A stretch of DNA of 64,000 nt from Archivesica marissinica (taxonomy: Eukaryota; Mollusca; Bivalvia; Venerida; Vesicomyidae), in contig CM026402.1 in the NCBI GenBank assembly GCA_014843695.1, positions 19,262,396 to 19,326,395 on the forward strand, in the 5' to 3' direction. Shown here one piece after another: positions 46,451 through 56,776 of the stretch. Both the position numbers and the translations under genes were made by a program. Below the pieces are notes generated by a model. That model searched no databases and was not told the DNA's origin. It saw only the letters and a program-made list of their open reading frames with translations. Every line of letters starts with the position of its first letter. The stretch's first letter is position 1.

Positions 46451-46653
46451 TAGCTCGATTGCGAAACAAGTTATTTCAACTTATATTAATCACTCTCGAG
46501 ACCTCATTCCTGATGGAATACATCGCCACGAGGGAGAGAGAAGAGGCAACATGGAATTTAAATGCCTTGCCTAAGGGCACAATCGTAACAGCTCCAGCGG
46601 GGCTCGAACTCCGGACCTTTCGCACCTGAAGCGAATGCGCATCCCGACTTCCA
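46451..46653 (-). mobile_element. SINE family A
   Basis: 'gcgaaacaagttatttcaac', 'ctgatggaatacatcgccac', 'gcggggctcgaactcc', 'cacctgaagcgaatgcgc'. Confidence 0.8.
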
Positions 46654-46711
46654 CAGAAGAAAATAATTAAAATATAAACTACACGCCCAAATCTAAACAG
46701 CTGAGAATCAA

Positions 46712-47410
46712 ATTCTTTTTAAGATGGAGTAACTGGGTATATGGTAGTATACAAGTATAGAATTCCTTTTAAGATGGAGTAACTGGGTATATGGTAGTAT
46801 ACAAGTATACAATTCCTTTTAAGATGGAGTAACTGGGTATATGGTAGTATATAAGTATAAAATTCCCTTTAAGATGGAGTAACTGGGTATATGGTAGTAT
46901 ACAAGTATACAATTCCTTTTAAGATGGAGTAACTGGGTATATGGTAGTATATAAGTATACAATTCCTTTTAAGATGAAGTAACTGGGTATATGGTAGTAT
47001 ATAAGTATAGAATTCCTTTTAAGATGGAGTAACTGGGTATATGGTAGTATATAAGTATACAATTCCTTTTAAGATGAAGTAACTGGGTATATGGTAGTAT
47101 ATAAGTATAAAATTCCCTTTAAGATGGAGTAACTGGGTATATGGTAGTATATAAGTATAAAATTCCTTTTAAGATGGAGTAACTGGGTATATGGTAGTAT
47201 ATAAGTATAGAATTCCTTTTAAGATGGAGTAACTGGGTATATGGTAGTATATAAGTATAAAATTCCTTTTAAGATGAAGTAACTGGGTATATGGTAGTAT
47301 ATAAGTATAAAATTCCTTTTAAGATGGAGTAACTGGGTATATGGTAGTATATAAGTATAAAATTCCTTTTAAGATGAAGTAACTGGGCATATGGTAGTAT
47401 ACGAGTATAA
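46712..47410. repeat. 50-bp satellite, 14 copies
   Basis: Units of aattccttttaagatggagt + aactgggtatatggtagtat + a(c/t)aagtata(a/c/g). Variants gatgaagt and gatggagt are interspersed. Confidence 0.95.
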
Positions 47411-47500
47411 GGAAATGACCGTTTGTTGCTAGGGAACAACAATTTATCTTTTGTGTTCATACAGTACATGGAGTACCACATAGCAAGGATGTTGAATTGT

Positions 47501-47695
47501 GGAAGTCGTGATAGCACAGTGGTAGCGCGATCGCGAAAGGCCAGGAGTTCGAGCCCCGCTGGAGAAGTTACTGTGCTCTTAGGCAAGGCATTTAAATTCC
47601 ACATGGCCTCTTCTATCTCCATCATGACGATGGATTCTATCAGGAATGAGGTCTCGAGAGTGATTAATATAAGTTGTAAGAACTTGTTTTGCACT
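47501..47695 (+). mobile_element. SINE family A
   Basis: 'ggaagtcgtgatagcacagt', 'ggagttcgagccccgctgg', 'ggcaaggcatttaaattcca', 'aagaacttgttttgcac'. It lies about 215 bp from exon 2b. Confidence 0.85.
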
Positions 47696-47910
47696 AAGGA
47701 TGTTGAAGGTAAATACTGTAACAGATGCAGGTGATGTCATTAATCCAAGATTTCAAACATAAGCATGCCATTTTATTTCCTAAATACATTTTAAATTTCA
47801 AAATTTGAAACAGTTTGTGTTAATTTTCCCAAGTTACAGAGTAAATGAAATGTCCGTATTACCACGTGTCCGTGCACCAACCACCATGCCGCTGAACTGA
47901 AAACTCAAAC

Positions 47911-48018
47911 CTTTATATCACTTGTATTCATTACTTCCAACCGTTTACGGAACGTTTCATCTTCCTCGAGTGCCGATATAATCTCGCTCAGATATCGGTT
48001 ATACTCTAAGCGCGACGT
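47911..48018 (-). CDS. nucleobindin exon 2b (downstream copy of duplicated nesfatin-core exon)
   Basis: This is the second 108-nt, phase 0-0 version of the nesfatin-core exon, with acceptor cattgtttcag and donor AAG|GTTTGA. It encodes LEYNRYLSEIISALEEDETF and ends MNTSDIK. The hydrophobic heptad positions, both tyrosines, the EED acidic cluster and the terminal DIK are the same as in exon 2a. Residues at positions 1-3, 7, 11, 14-15, 22, 26, 29 and 32-33 differ. Both copies are open, have good splice sites and differ conservatively, which suggests both are used rather than one being a pseudo-exon. Mutually exclusive use with 2a is the simplest reading; joint inclusion would add 36 residues in frame. 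Confidence 0.88.
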
Positions 48019-48100
48019 CTGAAACAATGCAGTGATTTGATTGGATTAATAGATAATAAATATGTGCAGTCAAACCAATAGAACAACAGTAAATGCAAAC

Positions 48101-48208
48101 CTTTATATCGGTCATATTCATTTCCTCAAGTTTTTTACGGAATGACTCATCCTCCTCTAATGCCACGACTATCTCTTTGAGATATCTGTCATACTCAAGA
48201 CCAAATCC
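48101..48208 (-). CDS. nucleobindin exon 2a (upstream copy of duplicated nesfatin-core exon)
   Basis: This 108-nt exon encodes 36 residues in phase 0-0, between a pyrimidine-rich acceptor (ttattttcag) and donor AAG|GTTTGC. The peptide contains LEYDRYLKEIVVALEEDESF and ends MNMTDIK. It aligns with the tyrosine-rich start and amphipathic helix of vertebrate nucleobindin, the region called the nesfatin-1 mid segment (M30). A paralogous exon of exactly the same length and phase lies 82 nt downstream; 24 of 36 residues are identical. The divergent positions are mostly on the helix surface and at the N-terminal three residues. Because the exon is symmetric, either copy or both could be included without breaking the frame. 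One copy alone gives the family-typical length. Confidence 0.9.
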
Positions 48209-48410
48209 CTGAAAATAAGGTTCTAGCTTACATACACATGTATATAGCTGACGAACATAATGATTTAGCCTGGGAACAGTCGTTGATATATTTTGTCTGG
48301 TCAGTCATATAAATATATATATTTAACACCGAGACCAGTACATGTAATTGAGCCGTATCGAGTTTCTGATAATGTCATTTTGCCAGAAGTATTGTAAAAA
48401 AGTGAAAAAT

Positions 48411-48803
48411 CGACAGATTGGAACCCAGGCTAACGGCTTCCATCAACAGACTGGAACCCAAGCTAACGGCTTCCATCGACAGACTGGAACCCAAGCTAAC
48501 GGCTTCCATCGACAGACTGGAACCCAGGCTAACGGCTTCCATCGACAGACTGGAACCCAAGCTAACGGCTTCCATCGACAGACTGGAACCCAAGCTAACG
48601 GCTTCCATCGACAGACTGGAACCCAAGCTAACGGCTTCCATCGACAGACTGGAACCCAAGCTAACGGCTTCCATCGACAGACTGGAACCCAAGCTAACGG
48701 CTTCCATCGACAGACTGGAACCCAGGCTAACGACTTCCATCGACAGACTGGAACCCAAACGGGTTCCATCGACAAGATTGGAACCCAGACTGGCTTCCAT
48801 CGA
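48411..48803. repeat. 33-bp satellite, 12 copies
   Basis: Units of ggaacccaagctaacggctt + ccatcgacagact. Both strands have open frames because 33 is a multiple of three. It starts about 200 bp upstream of exon 2a. Confidence 0.95.
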
Positions 48804-49271
48804 TAAATTAATTTTATAATAAGAAGTTTAACAAATCATTTGATTTTATGCTTCCAGTGAAATATAGAAATTTATCAGTGAAATAAAATGTGGTTGAAAG
48901 GCAACACATTTTATTTTCTCACTGGTTTGAATGTGTGATACCTAGCCGCTGTATGTTGAAATGTTGTCAACGCAAACGTTTGCGGACTCAAGCTGTCAGT
49001 GACATCATTTATGACACATTTTATGATGTCATTTATGGTCGTCTAAACGAGCCGTTATAGCGCCATTTACATGTAGTTCAAAGTTGTATCGTTTTCTGTC
49101 AACAAAAAAAGGAATAATATTTCACTCATGAACATAGAAAGCTATTATTATCACTTGCAGTTATCGCCACTCATGACAATAATGCCTTCAATGTTCATTC
49201 GGTGAAATAGAATTTGATCATTAATGAAACAATCAAATATTGTCTTAATATTTTCAGCAAATCGATCTTAA

Positions 49272-49505
49272 CCCTTTCAACACCACAGACCTCTAAATAG
49301 GCTTACAAAAAGTGTAGATCCAGATGAGCCGGCTCGTGACGAGCCGTCTCATCAGGATCTGCACTTTTTGCAGGTAATATTACTGTTTTTAGACAAAATT
49401 ACCCATTTTAATAAAATGAATTGGTCCAAATTTAATTTTCTTATTAATTTATTGGTCTAAGAATATCATGGACCAGTCCATGTCAGTTACTTGGTGTTGA
49501 ATGGG
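49272..49505 (-). mobile_element. MITE family 1 (TTAA target)
   Basis: 234 bp between TTAA at 49268-49271 and 49506-49509. Reverse orientation of 3019-3251, hairpin intact. Confidence 0.88.
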
Positions 49506-49705
49506 TTAAGCTGGTATAAAATGGACAAACCAATAAAAAGGTGATCTATAGTCAATATTATTGGCAAATTTTTTTATCTATAGTACTACATTTATTAATA
49601 AGTTTAAACAGTTTTATTCTAAACTTCATGTATCTCACTAATTTACGAAAATAATTTTTTTATTTAAGCTTATTTATCATCGCTACCGGTTGTCCATATG
49701 AGCAA

Positions 49706-49915
49706 TGGGCAGTTTACCTAACAACACCTTTCCTGGGCAGGCTCCAGCAGTTAACCAGTACTTGGTGCACCAACATCCGTAAGAAAAAGAAACTGCCAAC
49801 TTTTTCATATAAATAAGACACAGACTGAGCGGGGCTCGAACCTGTGACCATCAGTGATAATAGGTTACAGTGGTATACAAGTCAGTGACCCTAACCACTC
49901 GATCACGTTGGCGGA
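49706..49915 (-). mobile_element. SINE family D joined to a family B scrap
   Basis: Before it (about 49665-49705) lies the family B tail (atttatcatcgctaccggtt). Then 'gggcagtttacctaacaaca', 'ggggctcgaacctgtgacca', 'aaccactcgatcacg'. Either a chimera or an insertion next to a truncated family B copy. Confidence 0.7.
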
Positions 49916-50306
49916 TTAAAAATCGTAAAAATGTGATCATTACACATGGCAAGCTGGCCAAGGTCCACAAGATAATTGGTCTGTGCTCTGTAATATAAAT
50001 CTTAATTAGTTCTGACATTCATGTATAGGAAAACAGTTACTATAACAATGGATATTAAAATCACATTCCTGGTCAGAATGAGGACTTTGCACTGTAAGTG
50101 TCCAATTAAACAACTCAAATACCTAAATAGCTAAATACCATTGATTTGTTAATACAATTTGCTACAGAAATGGAACTATTTATGGATATATCCTTTTATT
50201 AGGCAATAGAATCATATTGGCATGCAAGCAAACGGTCAAACAGATTTACATTGTACATGTATAGCAGAGTTGGGTTTTATGGTGGTAAAAATACCAACCA
50301 TATTAA

Positions 50307-50542
50307 CCCTTTCAACACCACAGACCTCTAAATTGGCTTACAAAAAAGAGTAGATCCAGATGAGCCGGCTCGTGACGAGCTGTCTCATCAGGATCTGCAC
50401 TTTTTTCAAATAATATAACTATTTTTAGAAAAAATATTACCCATTTTGATAAATGAACTGATCCAAATGTAATTTTGTTATTAATTTATTGGTCTAAAAA
50501 TATCATGGACCAGTCCATGTCAATTACTTGGTGTTGAATGGG
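50307..50542 (-). mobile_element. MITE family 1 (TTAA target)
   Basis: 236 bp between TTAA at 50303-50306 and 50543-50546. Reverse orientation, hairpin intact. It lies in intron 1, about 400 bp from exon 1. Confidence 0.88.
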
Positions 50543-50943
50543 TTAATATTCCAATTACATGTATTTCAACCAAGATCTATTCTGTACTGCACGCTGACTG
50601 AGTTATGTTATCATTAGACCTAGTTACTGCCATATATGTAACAAATTTATACGCATTACAGACAGAAATTGCGGACTGTATACATGTACATTTTTTTGGA
50701 CAATTTGGTTTTTTTGCCACTTTATAGCTATATGACAAAGAGTCGGGATGGTAAAATCCTGCTTTTATCCGTGGGTTTTCCCCTGCCTTGACAAAAACCT
50801 GCCAATCCTGTCTCACAGAACTATTTTAGATTACTGTAGTTATCCAATCTCGAGCACTTCATTCAGGTGTAGAATTCAATATCAAATTATTTACAAATTT
50901 CCTTTAAAATAGGCTATGGAAACTCAACAAGTACTGTACTTAC

Positions 50944-51075
50944 CGGGTCCTCTTCACCGTCCTCCTCGTCCGGAGAAGCTCCCTCTACAGGCTTCACGTC
51001 CGGCTGTACAGGAGGACATGTGATTTCGTGCATCACAAACACAACTGTTCCCAATAACATTAACCACCTCATCAT
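50944..51075 (-). CDS. nucleobindin coding exon 1: signal peptide and acidic propeptide start
   Basis: This 44-codon exon begins at a tandem Met-Met. It encodes a hydrophobic stretch (MLLGTVVFVM, residues 6-15) typical of a signal peptide, then a Pro/Glu/Asp-rich segment ending DGEEDP (residues 39-44). It ends in phase 0 at a strong donor (CCG|GTAAGT). The first ATG of the pair is taken as the start because a possible acceptor (ttcccattctag, exon edge 51082) lies only 7 nt upstream, so any earlier exon would be non-coding. If the signal peptidase cuts after Cys20, 24 residues from this exon enter the mature peptide. The N-terminus of nucleobindins is poorly conserved, so the assignment rests on the signal peptide, the phase and the fit to the next exon. 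Confidence 0.8.
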
Positions 51076-51131
51076 TGCCAGTCTAGAATGGGAAATATTG
51101 AACATAAAAGTACATTTGTACACTGTATTTA

Positions 51132-51365
51132 CAGGGTTCCCGCTGTCGGTTGCCAATGGCGCCAAAAACCAAATACTAGCGCGAATTTTGTGAATTGCCA
51201 AAAATATTTCTCGCAACATTGAACATTTTTTTTTTGGCATAACATGTTTTATGAAATAGATGACTTCAAATATTTATCTGTGAACTATATTGCTCTTAGT
51301 TGGCTCAAGTTTTTCAATTTGCGACAGAAGAGGCGCAGACAGAAATTCAGAGGGAGGGAACCCTG
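51132..51365. mobile_element. possible CAGGGTTCCC-ended MITE, 234 bp
   Basis: Left end CAGGGTTCCCGCTGTCGG and right end AGGGAACCCTG, inverted over about 10 bp. ATTTA borders both sides. It begins about 50 bp upstream of the possible exon 1 acceptor. A related scrap is at about 15583-15660 (cgacagcgggaaccctgg). Confidence 0.55.
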
Positions 51366-51524
51366 ATTTAGTACATGTATATAAATTATTATAATTTACT
51401 TGTCTAAGACTATTCCATGGGATACTGTTGTAGTTGGTATTAGGGGTACATGTAATTAAATTATATGTGTGCATATTGGGGGGTAGGGTAAGTATGTGAT
51501 GGTATTGGTGTTATTGTGGGTATG

Positions 51525-54500
51525 TGTAGGTATATGGGGTGCATGCAGGTATATGCCTAAATGGGGTACATGTATGTGTAGGTACATGTATATGGTGTAC
51601 ATATATGTGCAGGTATATGGGGTACATGCAGGTATATGCCTCAATGGTGTACATGTATGTGCAGGTATATGCATATATGGGGTAAATTCATGTGTACATG
51701 TAGGTATAAGTCTCTATGGGGTACATGTATGTGTAGATATATGGGGAATGTGCAGGTATATGCCTATATGGGGTACATGTATGTGCAGGTATATGCCTAT
51801 ATGGGGTACATGTATGTGTAGGTATATGGGGAATGTGCAGGTATATGCCTATATGGGGTACATGTATGTGCAGGTATATGCCTATATGGGGTACATGTAT
51901 GTGTAGGTATATGGGGAATGTGCAGGTATATGCCTATATGGGGTATGTGTAGGTATATGGTTATGTGCAGGTATATGCCTATATGGGGTATGTGTAGGTA
52001 TATGGCTATGTGTAGGTATATGGGGAATGTGCAGGTATATGCCTATATGGGGTACATGTATGTGTAGGTATATGGGGAATGTGCAGGTATATGCCTATAT
52101 GGGGTACATGTATGTGTAGGTATATGGGGAATGTGCAGGTATATGCCTATATGGGGTATGTGTAGGTATATGGTTATGTGCAGGTATATGCCTATATGGG
52201 GTATGTGTAGGTATATGGCTATGTGTAGGTATATGGGGAATGTGCAGGTATATGCCTATATGGGGTACATGTATGTGTAGGTATATGGGGAATGTGCAGG
52301 TATATGCCTATATGGGGTACATGTATGTGTAGGTATATGGGGAATGTGCAGGTATATGCCTATATGGGGTATGTGTAGGTATATGGCTATGTGTAGGTAT
52401 ATGGCTATATGGGGTACATGTATGTGTAGGTATATGGCTATATGGGGTACATGTATGTGTAGGTATAAGTCTACATGGGGTACATGTATGTGTAGGTATA
52501 TGGGGAATGTGTAGGTATATGCCTATATGGGGTACATGTATGTGCAGGTATATGCCTATATGGGGTACATGTATGTGTAGATATATGGGGAATGTGCAGG
52601 TATATGCCTATATGGGGTACATGTATGTGCAGGTATATGCCTATATGGGGTACATGTATGTGCAGGTATATGCCTATATGGGGTGCATGTATGTGTAGAT
52701 ATATGGCTATGTGCAGGTATATGCCTATATGGGGTACATGTATGTGCAGGTATATGCCTATATGGGGTACATGTATGTGTAGGTATATGGCTATGTGCAG
52801 GTATATGCCTATATGGGGTACATGTATGTGTAGGTATATGGCTATGTGCAGGTATATGCCTATATGGGGTACATGTATGTGCAGGTATATGCCTATATGG
52901 GGTACATGTATGTGTAGGTATATGGCTATGTGCAGGTATATGGCTATGTGCAGGTATATGGTTATGTGCAGGTATATGGTTATGTGCAGGTATATGGGTA
53001 TATGGGGTATGTGTAGGTATATGGTTATGTGCAGGTATATGCCTATATGGGGTACATGTATGTGTAGGTATATGGTTATGTGTAGGTATATGGCTATGTG
53101 CAGGTATATGGCTATGTGTAGGTATATGGTTATGTGCAGGTATATGCCTATATGGGGTATGTGTAGGTATATGGTTATGTGCAGGTATATGGCTATGTGC
53201 AGGTATATGGCTATGTGCAGGTATATGCCTATATGGGGTATGTGTAGGTATATGGTTATGTGTAGGTATATGGTTATGTGCAGGTATATGGCTATGTGTA
53301 GGTATATGGTTATGTGCAGGTATATGCCTATATGGGGTATGTGTAGGTATATGGGTATGTGCAGGTATATGCCTATATGGCTATGTGCAGGTATATGGGT
53401 ATGTGCAGGTATATGGGTATGTGCAGGTATATGGGTATGTGCAGGTATATGGGTATGTGCAGGTATATGGGTATGTGTAGGTATATGGCTATGTGCAGGT
53501 ATATGGCTATGTGCAGGTATATGCCTATATGGGGTATGTGTAGGTATATGGTTATGTGCAGGTATATGGTTATGTGCAGGTATATGCCTATATGGGGTGC
53601 ATGTATGTGTAGGTATATGGGGTATGTGTAGATATATGGGTATGTGCAGGTATATGGTTATGTGCAGGTATATGGTTATGTGCAGGTATATGGTTATGTG
53701 TAGGTATATGGTTATGTGCAGGTATATGCCTATATGGGGTGCATGTATGTGTAGGTATATGGGGAATGTGCAGGTATATGCCTATATGGGGTATGTGTAG
53801 ATATATGGGTATGTGCAGGTATATGGTTATGTGCAGGTATATGGTTATGTGCAGGTATATGGTTATGTGTAGGTATATGGTTAGGTGCAGGTATATGCCT
53901 ATATGGGGTGCATGTATGTGTAGGTATATGGCTATATGGGGTACATGTATGTGCAGGTATATGCCTATATGGGGTACATGTATGTGTAGGTATATGGGGA
54001 ATGTGCAGGTATATGCCTATATGGGGTACATGTATGTGTAGATATATGGGGAATGTGCAGGTATATGCCTACATGGGGTACATGTATGTGTAGGTATATG
54101 GCTATGTGTAGGTATATGCCTATATGGGGTACATGTATGTGTAGGTATATGGTTAGGTGCAGGTATATGCCTATATGGGGTACATGTATGTGTAGGTATA
54201 TGGGGTATGTGCAGGTATATGCCTATATGGGGTACATGTATGTGTAGGTATATGGCTATGTGTAGGTATATGGTTATGTGCAGGTATATGGTTATGTGCA
54301 GGTATATGGTTATGTGCAGGTATATGCCTATATGGGGTATATGTATGTGCAGGTATATGGCCATATGGGGTACATGTATGTGCAGGTATATGCCTATATG
54401 GGGTACATGTATGTGCAGGTATATGCCTATATGGGGTACATGTATGTGCAGGTATATGTCTCTATGGGGTACATGTATGTGCAGGTATATGGCTATGTGG

Positions 54501-54985
54501 GGTATGTGTAGGTATATGGTTATGTGCAGGTATATGGCTATGTGCAGGTATATGCCTATATGGGGTATGTGTAGGTATATGGTTATGTGTAGGTATATGC
54601 CTATATGGGGTATGTGTAGGTATATGGTTAGGTGCAGGTATATGCCTATATGGGGTATGTGTAGGTATATGGTTATGTGTAGGTATATGCCTATATGGGG
54701 TATGTGTAGGTATATGCCTATATGGGGTATGTGTAGGTATATGGTTATGTGTAGGTATATGCCTATATGGGGTATGTGTAGGTATATGGTTATGTGTAGG
54801 TATATGCCTATATGGGGTATGTGTAGGTATATGGTTAGGTGCAGGTATATGCCTATATGGGGTACATGTATGTGTAGGTATGTATGCCTATATTGGGTAC
54901 ATGTATGTGCAGGTATATGCCTATATTGGGTACATGTATGTGTAGGTATGTATGCCTATATGGGGTACTACATATGGCATGTCTT
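51525..54985. repeat. composite 18/33-bp satellite, about 3.4 kb
   Basis: Two interchangeable units, 18 bp (aggtatatggctatgtgc) and a longer form (aggtatatgcctatatgggg + tacatgtatgtgc), are shuffled in clusters. Local higher-order duplicates exist, for example 51920-52050 and 52130-52250. The open frames here are artefacts. Confidence 0.95.
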
Positions 54986-55150
54986 GGTGCTGTTTGCCAG
55001 ATAAAATTGAATGTTCCTCAGAATAGCATGTGTACGTCTTTACAAATGCCCCATGTTAACTGTGCACGTTTTATTAGTAATAATTACATCAAACAAGATC
55101 GTTGATCTTTATAAAGCTTTGATGAGCTTGCACAATGCCATCAATTACAT

Positions 55151-55240
55151 GGAAGTCGTGATAGCGCAGTTGTAGTGCATTCGCTTCAGGCCCAGAGTTC
55201 GAGCCCAGCTGTAGCCGCTATGACTGTGTCCTTAGTGAGC
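55151..55240 (+). mobile_element. SINE family A head fragment
   Basis: 'ggaagtcgtgatagcgcagt' and 'agttcgagcccagctg', truncated before the body. Confidence 0.65.
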
Positions 55241-55308
55241 ATGTTGTGTGGGTATGGAGTAAAGTAACCAAGCTTAAGTCAGGGTTTGAACCCACGACCG
55301 CCTGATCC

Positions 55309-56768
55309 CATGGTTGGCCGGGAAATACCACCGGGCCGCCCCGGGAAATAAGCCCAGAAGTGGGAAATACCGGGAAATAAGATTATTTATGTGTCTTCCA
55401 AACACGTTTTTTTGTGCTCATTTTTATGCATTGCTACCACTCTATAAGTGCTTAAACTGTTTCGTCCCTGCCAGGGGTACTCATCAGGTGGCATCATTGG
55501 CAACCACAAACGTTTTTTTGGGTTTTATTGGGTTTTTGTGTTTTGTTTTATTTCATTGTTTTTTTTTCCATTTATTTTTTCGTTTTTCTTGTTGGAATGT
55601 TTCTTCAGCCAGTAGTCTGTCTTCACCAGTCGATTTCCTGGCTACCTCTCAGGAAGCAGTAGCATAGCACCAGCTTCGCTGCTTTCTCAACGCCCAGTCT
55701 GTTGCGTAGTTTCGTCTGTATGATGCCGAAGTTGGAGAACACACGTTCAATGGCGGCTGAACTTGCTGGCAGTACCATCAATTTCCTGGCGAGCTGACTG
55801 AAGTCTTTGGTGATCACGCCCGACCTCTCCACACATGACCACCATACAGCTGGCTTCGTGTTGTTGACAGAGGATTGTAGCACCTTAGGAATTGGCAGTG
55901 CCTCGGACATGTAGTTGAGGAGTTCGGGTACAAGTTCCGGCTTGGTCTCATGAAGAAGCTCCTGGGCACTGGTGACGTGGATTTGGGTCGCCTTATATGA
56001 TGCAAGGTTGAGTAAAACTCAATTTGACAAGTATAGTATTGTTTTTAGGCAATACAGACACCTGGTTGTCTGTTAGATGGAAGCCACTGTCCACTATCCG
56101 CTCTGACAGTGTATTCCAGTGAGATTAGGACTATAGAGTATGGACACCTTTGTCTAATTGGCTGACATCTCTCACACCTACATGTATCTTGAAATTGAAG
56201 TCCCACAACACACCTTAACACCTGACTGGGCATTGCTAATTGAAATTGTGTACAAATAAACAGTGTGGGTCATCTCAAATTATGATTCTGACTTCTTTAA
56301 TAACTAATTGATTATTTTAATAATACAGCTATATTATGAACACATTTCAGGGATAATCCTAAAAACATTTGCATTTTGCCTACTACATTAAACATTTAAA
56401 ATACCTCCAATAAATGTATGTATAAACTCCTTAAACTGTGTCTGTATACAATGTATATTAGAGGAGTAATAATGAACAGTCTCAATAATGTTAGATCTCT
56501 AACATTTATATAAAGATTATAAGCAATGCGTAAATGCCACTATGAATGCCTGTATTTTTCGTCATATTCTTCAAAAGCAGTTCATTTTCATCCTGCACAC
56601 ATGATACTACAATCAGTACACCGGGTAATAGAAATTGTATGGTATATATACCCGTATTTACCACCAAAATCATCCAAATTCTTATTTCCCGGTATCCAAA
56701 TTCTTATTTCCCAGTATTTCCCGCCTTCCCGGGAAATACTCTTATTTCCCGGGAAATTGCCAACCCTG
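55309..56768. mobile_element. hAT-type transposon, internally deleted, 1460 bp
   Basis: The ends CATGGTTGGC and GCCAACCCTG form inverted repeats with one mismatch. An exact 8-bp duplication CCTGATCC lies at 55301-55308 and 56769-56776. Several 'cccgggaaata' motifs in both orientations fill the subterminal 60-100 bp. An 8-bp duplication and CA(G)GG termini are hAT features. The only coding trace is the transposase C-terminus at 55623-56016. Confidence 0.9.
55623..56016 (-). pseudogene. hAT transposase C-terminal remnant (dimerisation domain)
   Basis: The open minus-strand frame reads ...SAQELLHETKPELVPELL, then SEALPIPKVLQ, WWSCVERSGVITKDFSQLAR, and the diagnostic ASSAAIERVFSNFG...RNRLG near the end, stopping after EIDW. 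The Ala-Ser-Ser-Ala...Glu-Arg-Val-Phe-Ser block is the hallmark of the hAT C-terminal dimerisation domain. An in-frame TGA lies upstream near 56020, and the catalytic and BED zinc-finger parts are absent from the 1460-bp element. It is therefore a dead fragment inside a non-autonomous element. Confidence 0.88.
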
Positions 56769-56776
56769 CCTGATCC

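Larger units (their letters stand above)
1309..51075 (-). other. nucleobindin gene, whole coding span
   Basis: This is the genomic span of one nucleobindin-family gene, identified by joining exons through phase-compatible GT-AG borders. Coding exons in transcript order: 50944-51075, 48101-48208 or 47911-48018, 35273-35399, 26232-26326, 23138-23323, 20922-21012 or 20787-20877, 19696-19754, 19265-19447, 15018-15143, 14020-14074, 12037-12540, 11135-11815, 1309-1469. With one member of each alternative pair the frame stays open for about 835 codons. Nucleobindins are secretory-pathway, Golgi and cytosolic calcium-binding proteins; vertebrate NUCB2 is also the precursor of the secreted peptide nesfatin-1. 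Family length in vertebrates is about 420-460 residues, so this protein is nearly double, entirely through a low-complexity C-terminus. I cannot choose between NUCB1 and NUCB2; invertebrates usually have a single gene, so no symbol is given. Introns are large and satellite-filled. Splicing is inferred, without transcript evidence. Confidence 0.9.

Noticed and set aside
47911..48208. Possibility that the paired exons are allelic duplicates created by the assembler
   Set aside because: Residue identity is only 24/36 and 22/30 in the two pairs, far too low for alleles, unlike the near-identical blocks around the N gap.
51496..55004. Repeated Cys-Arg-Tyr-Met frames resembling a Cys-rich repeat protein
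   Set aside because: Produced by the 18/33-bp satellite in several frames at once.
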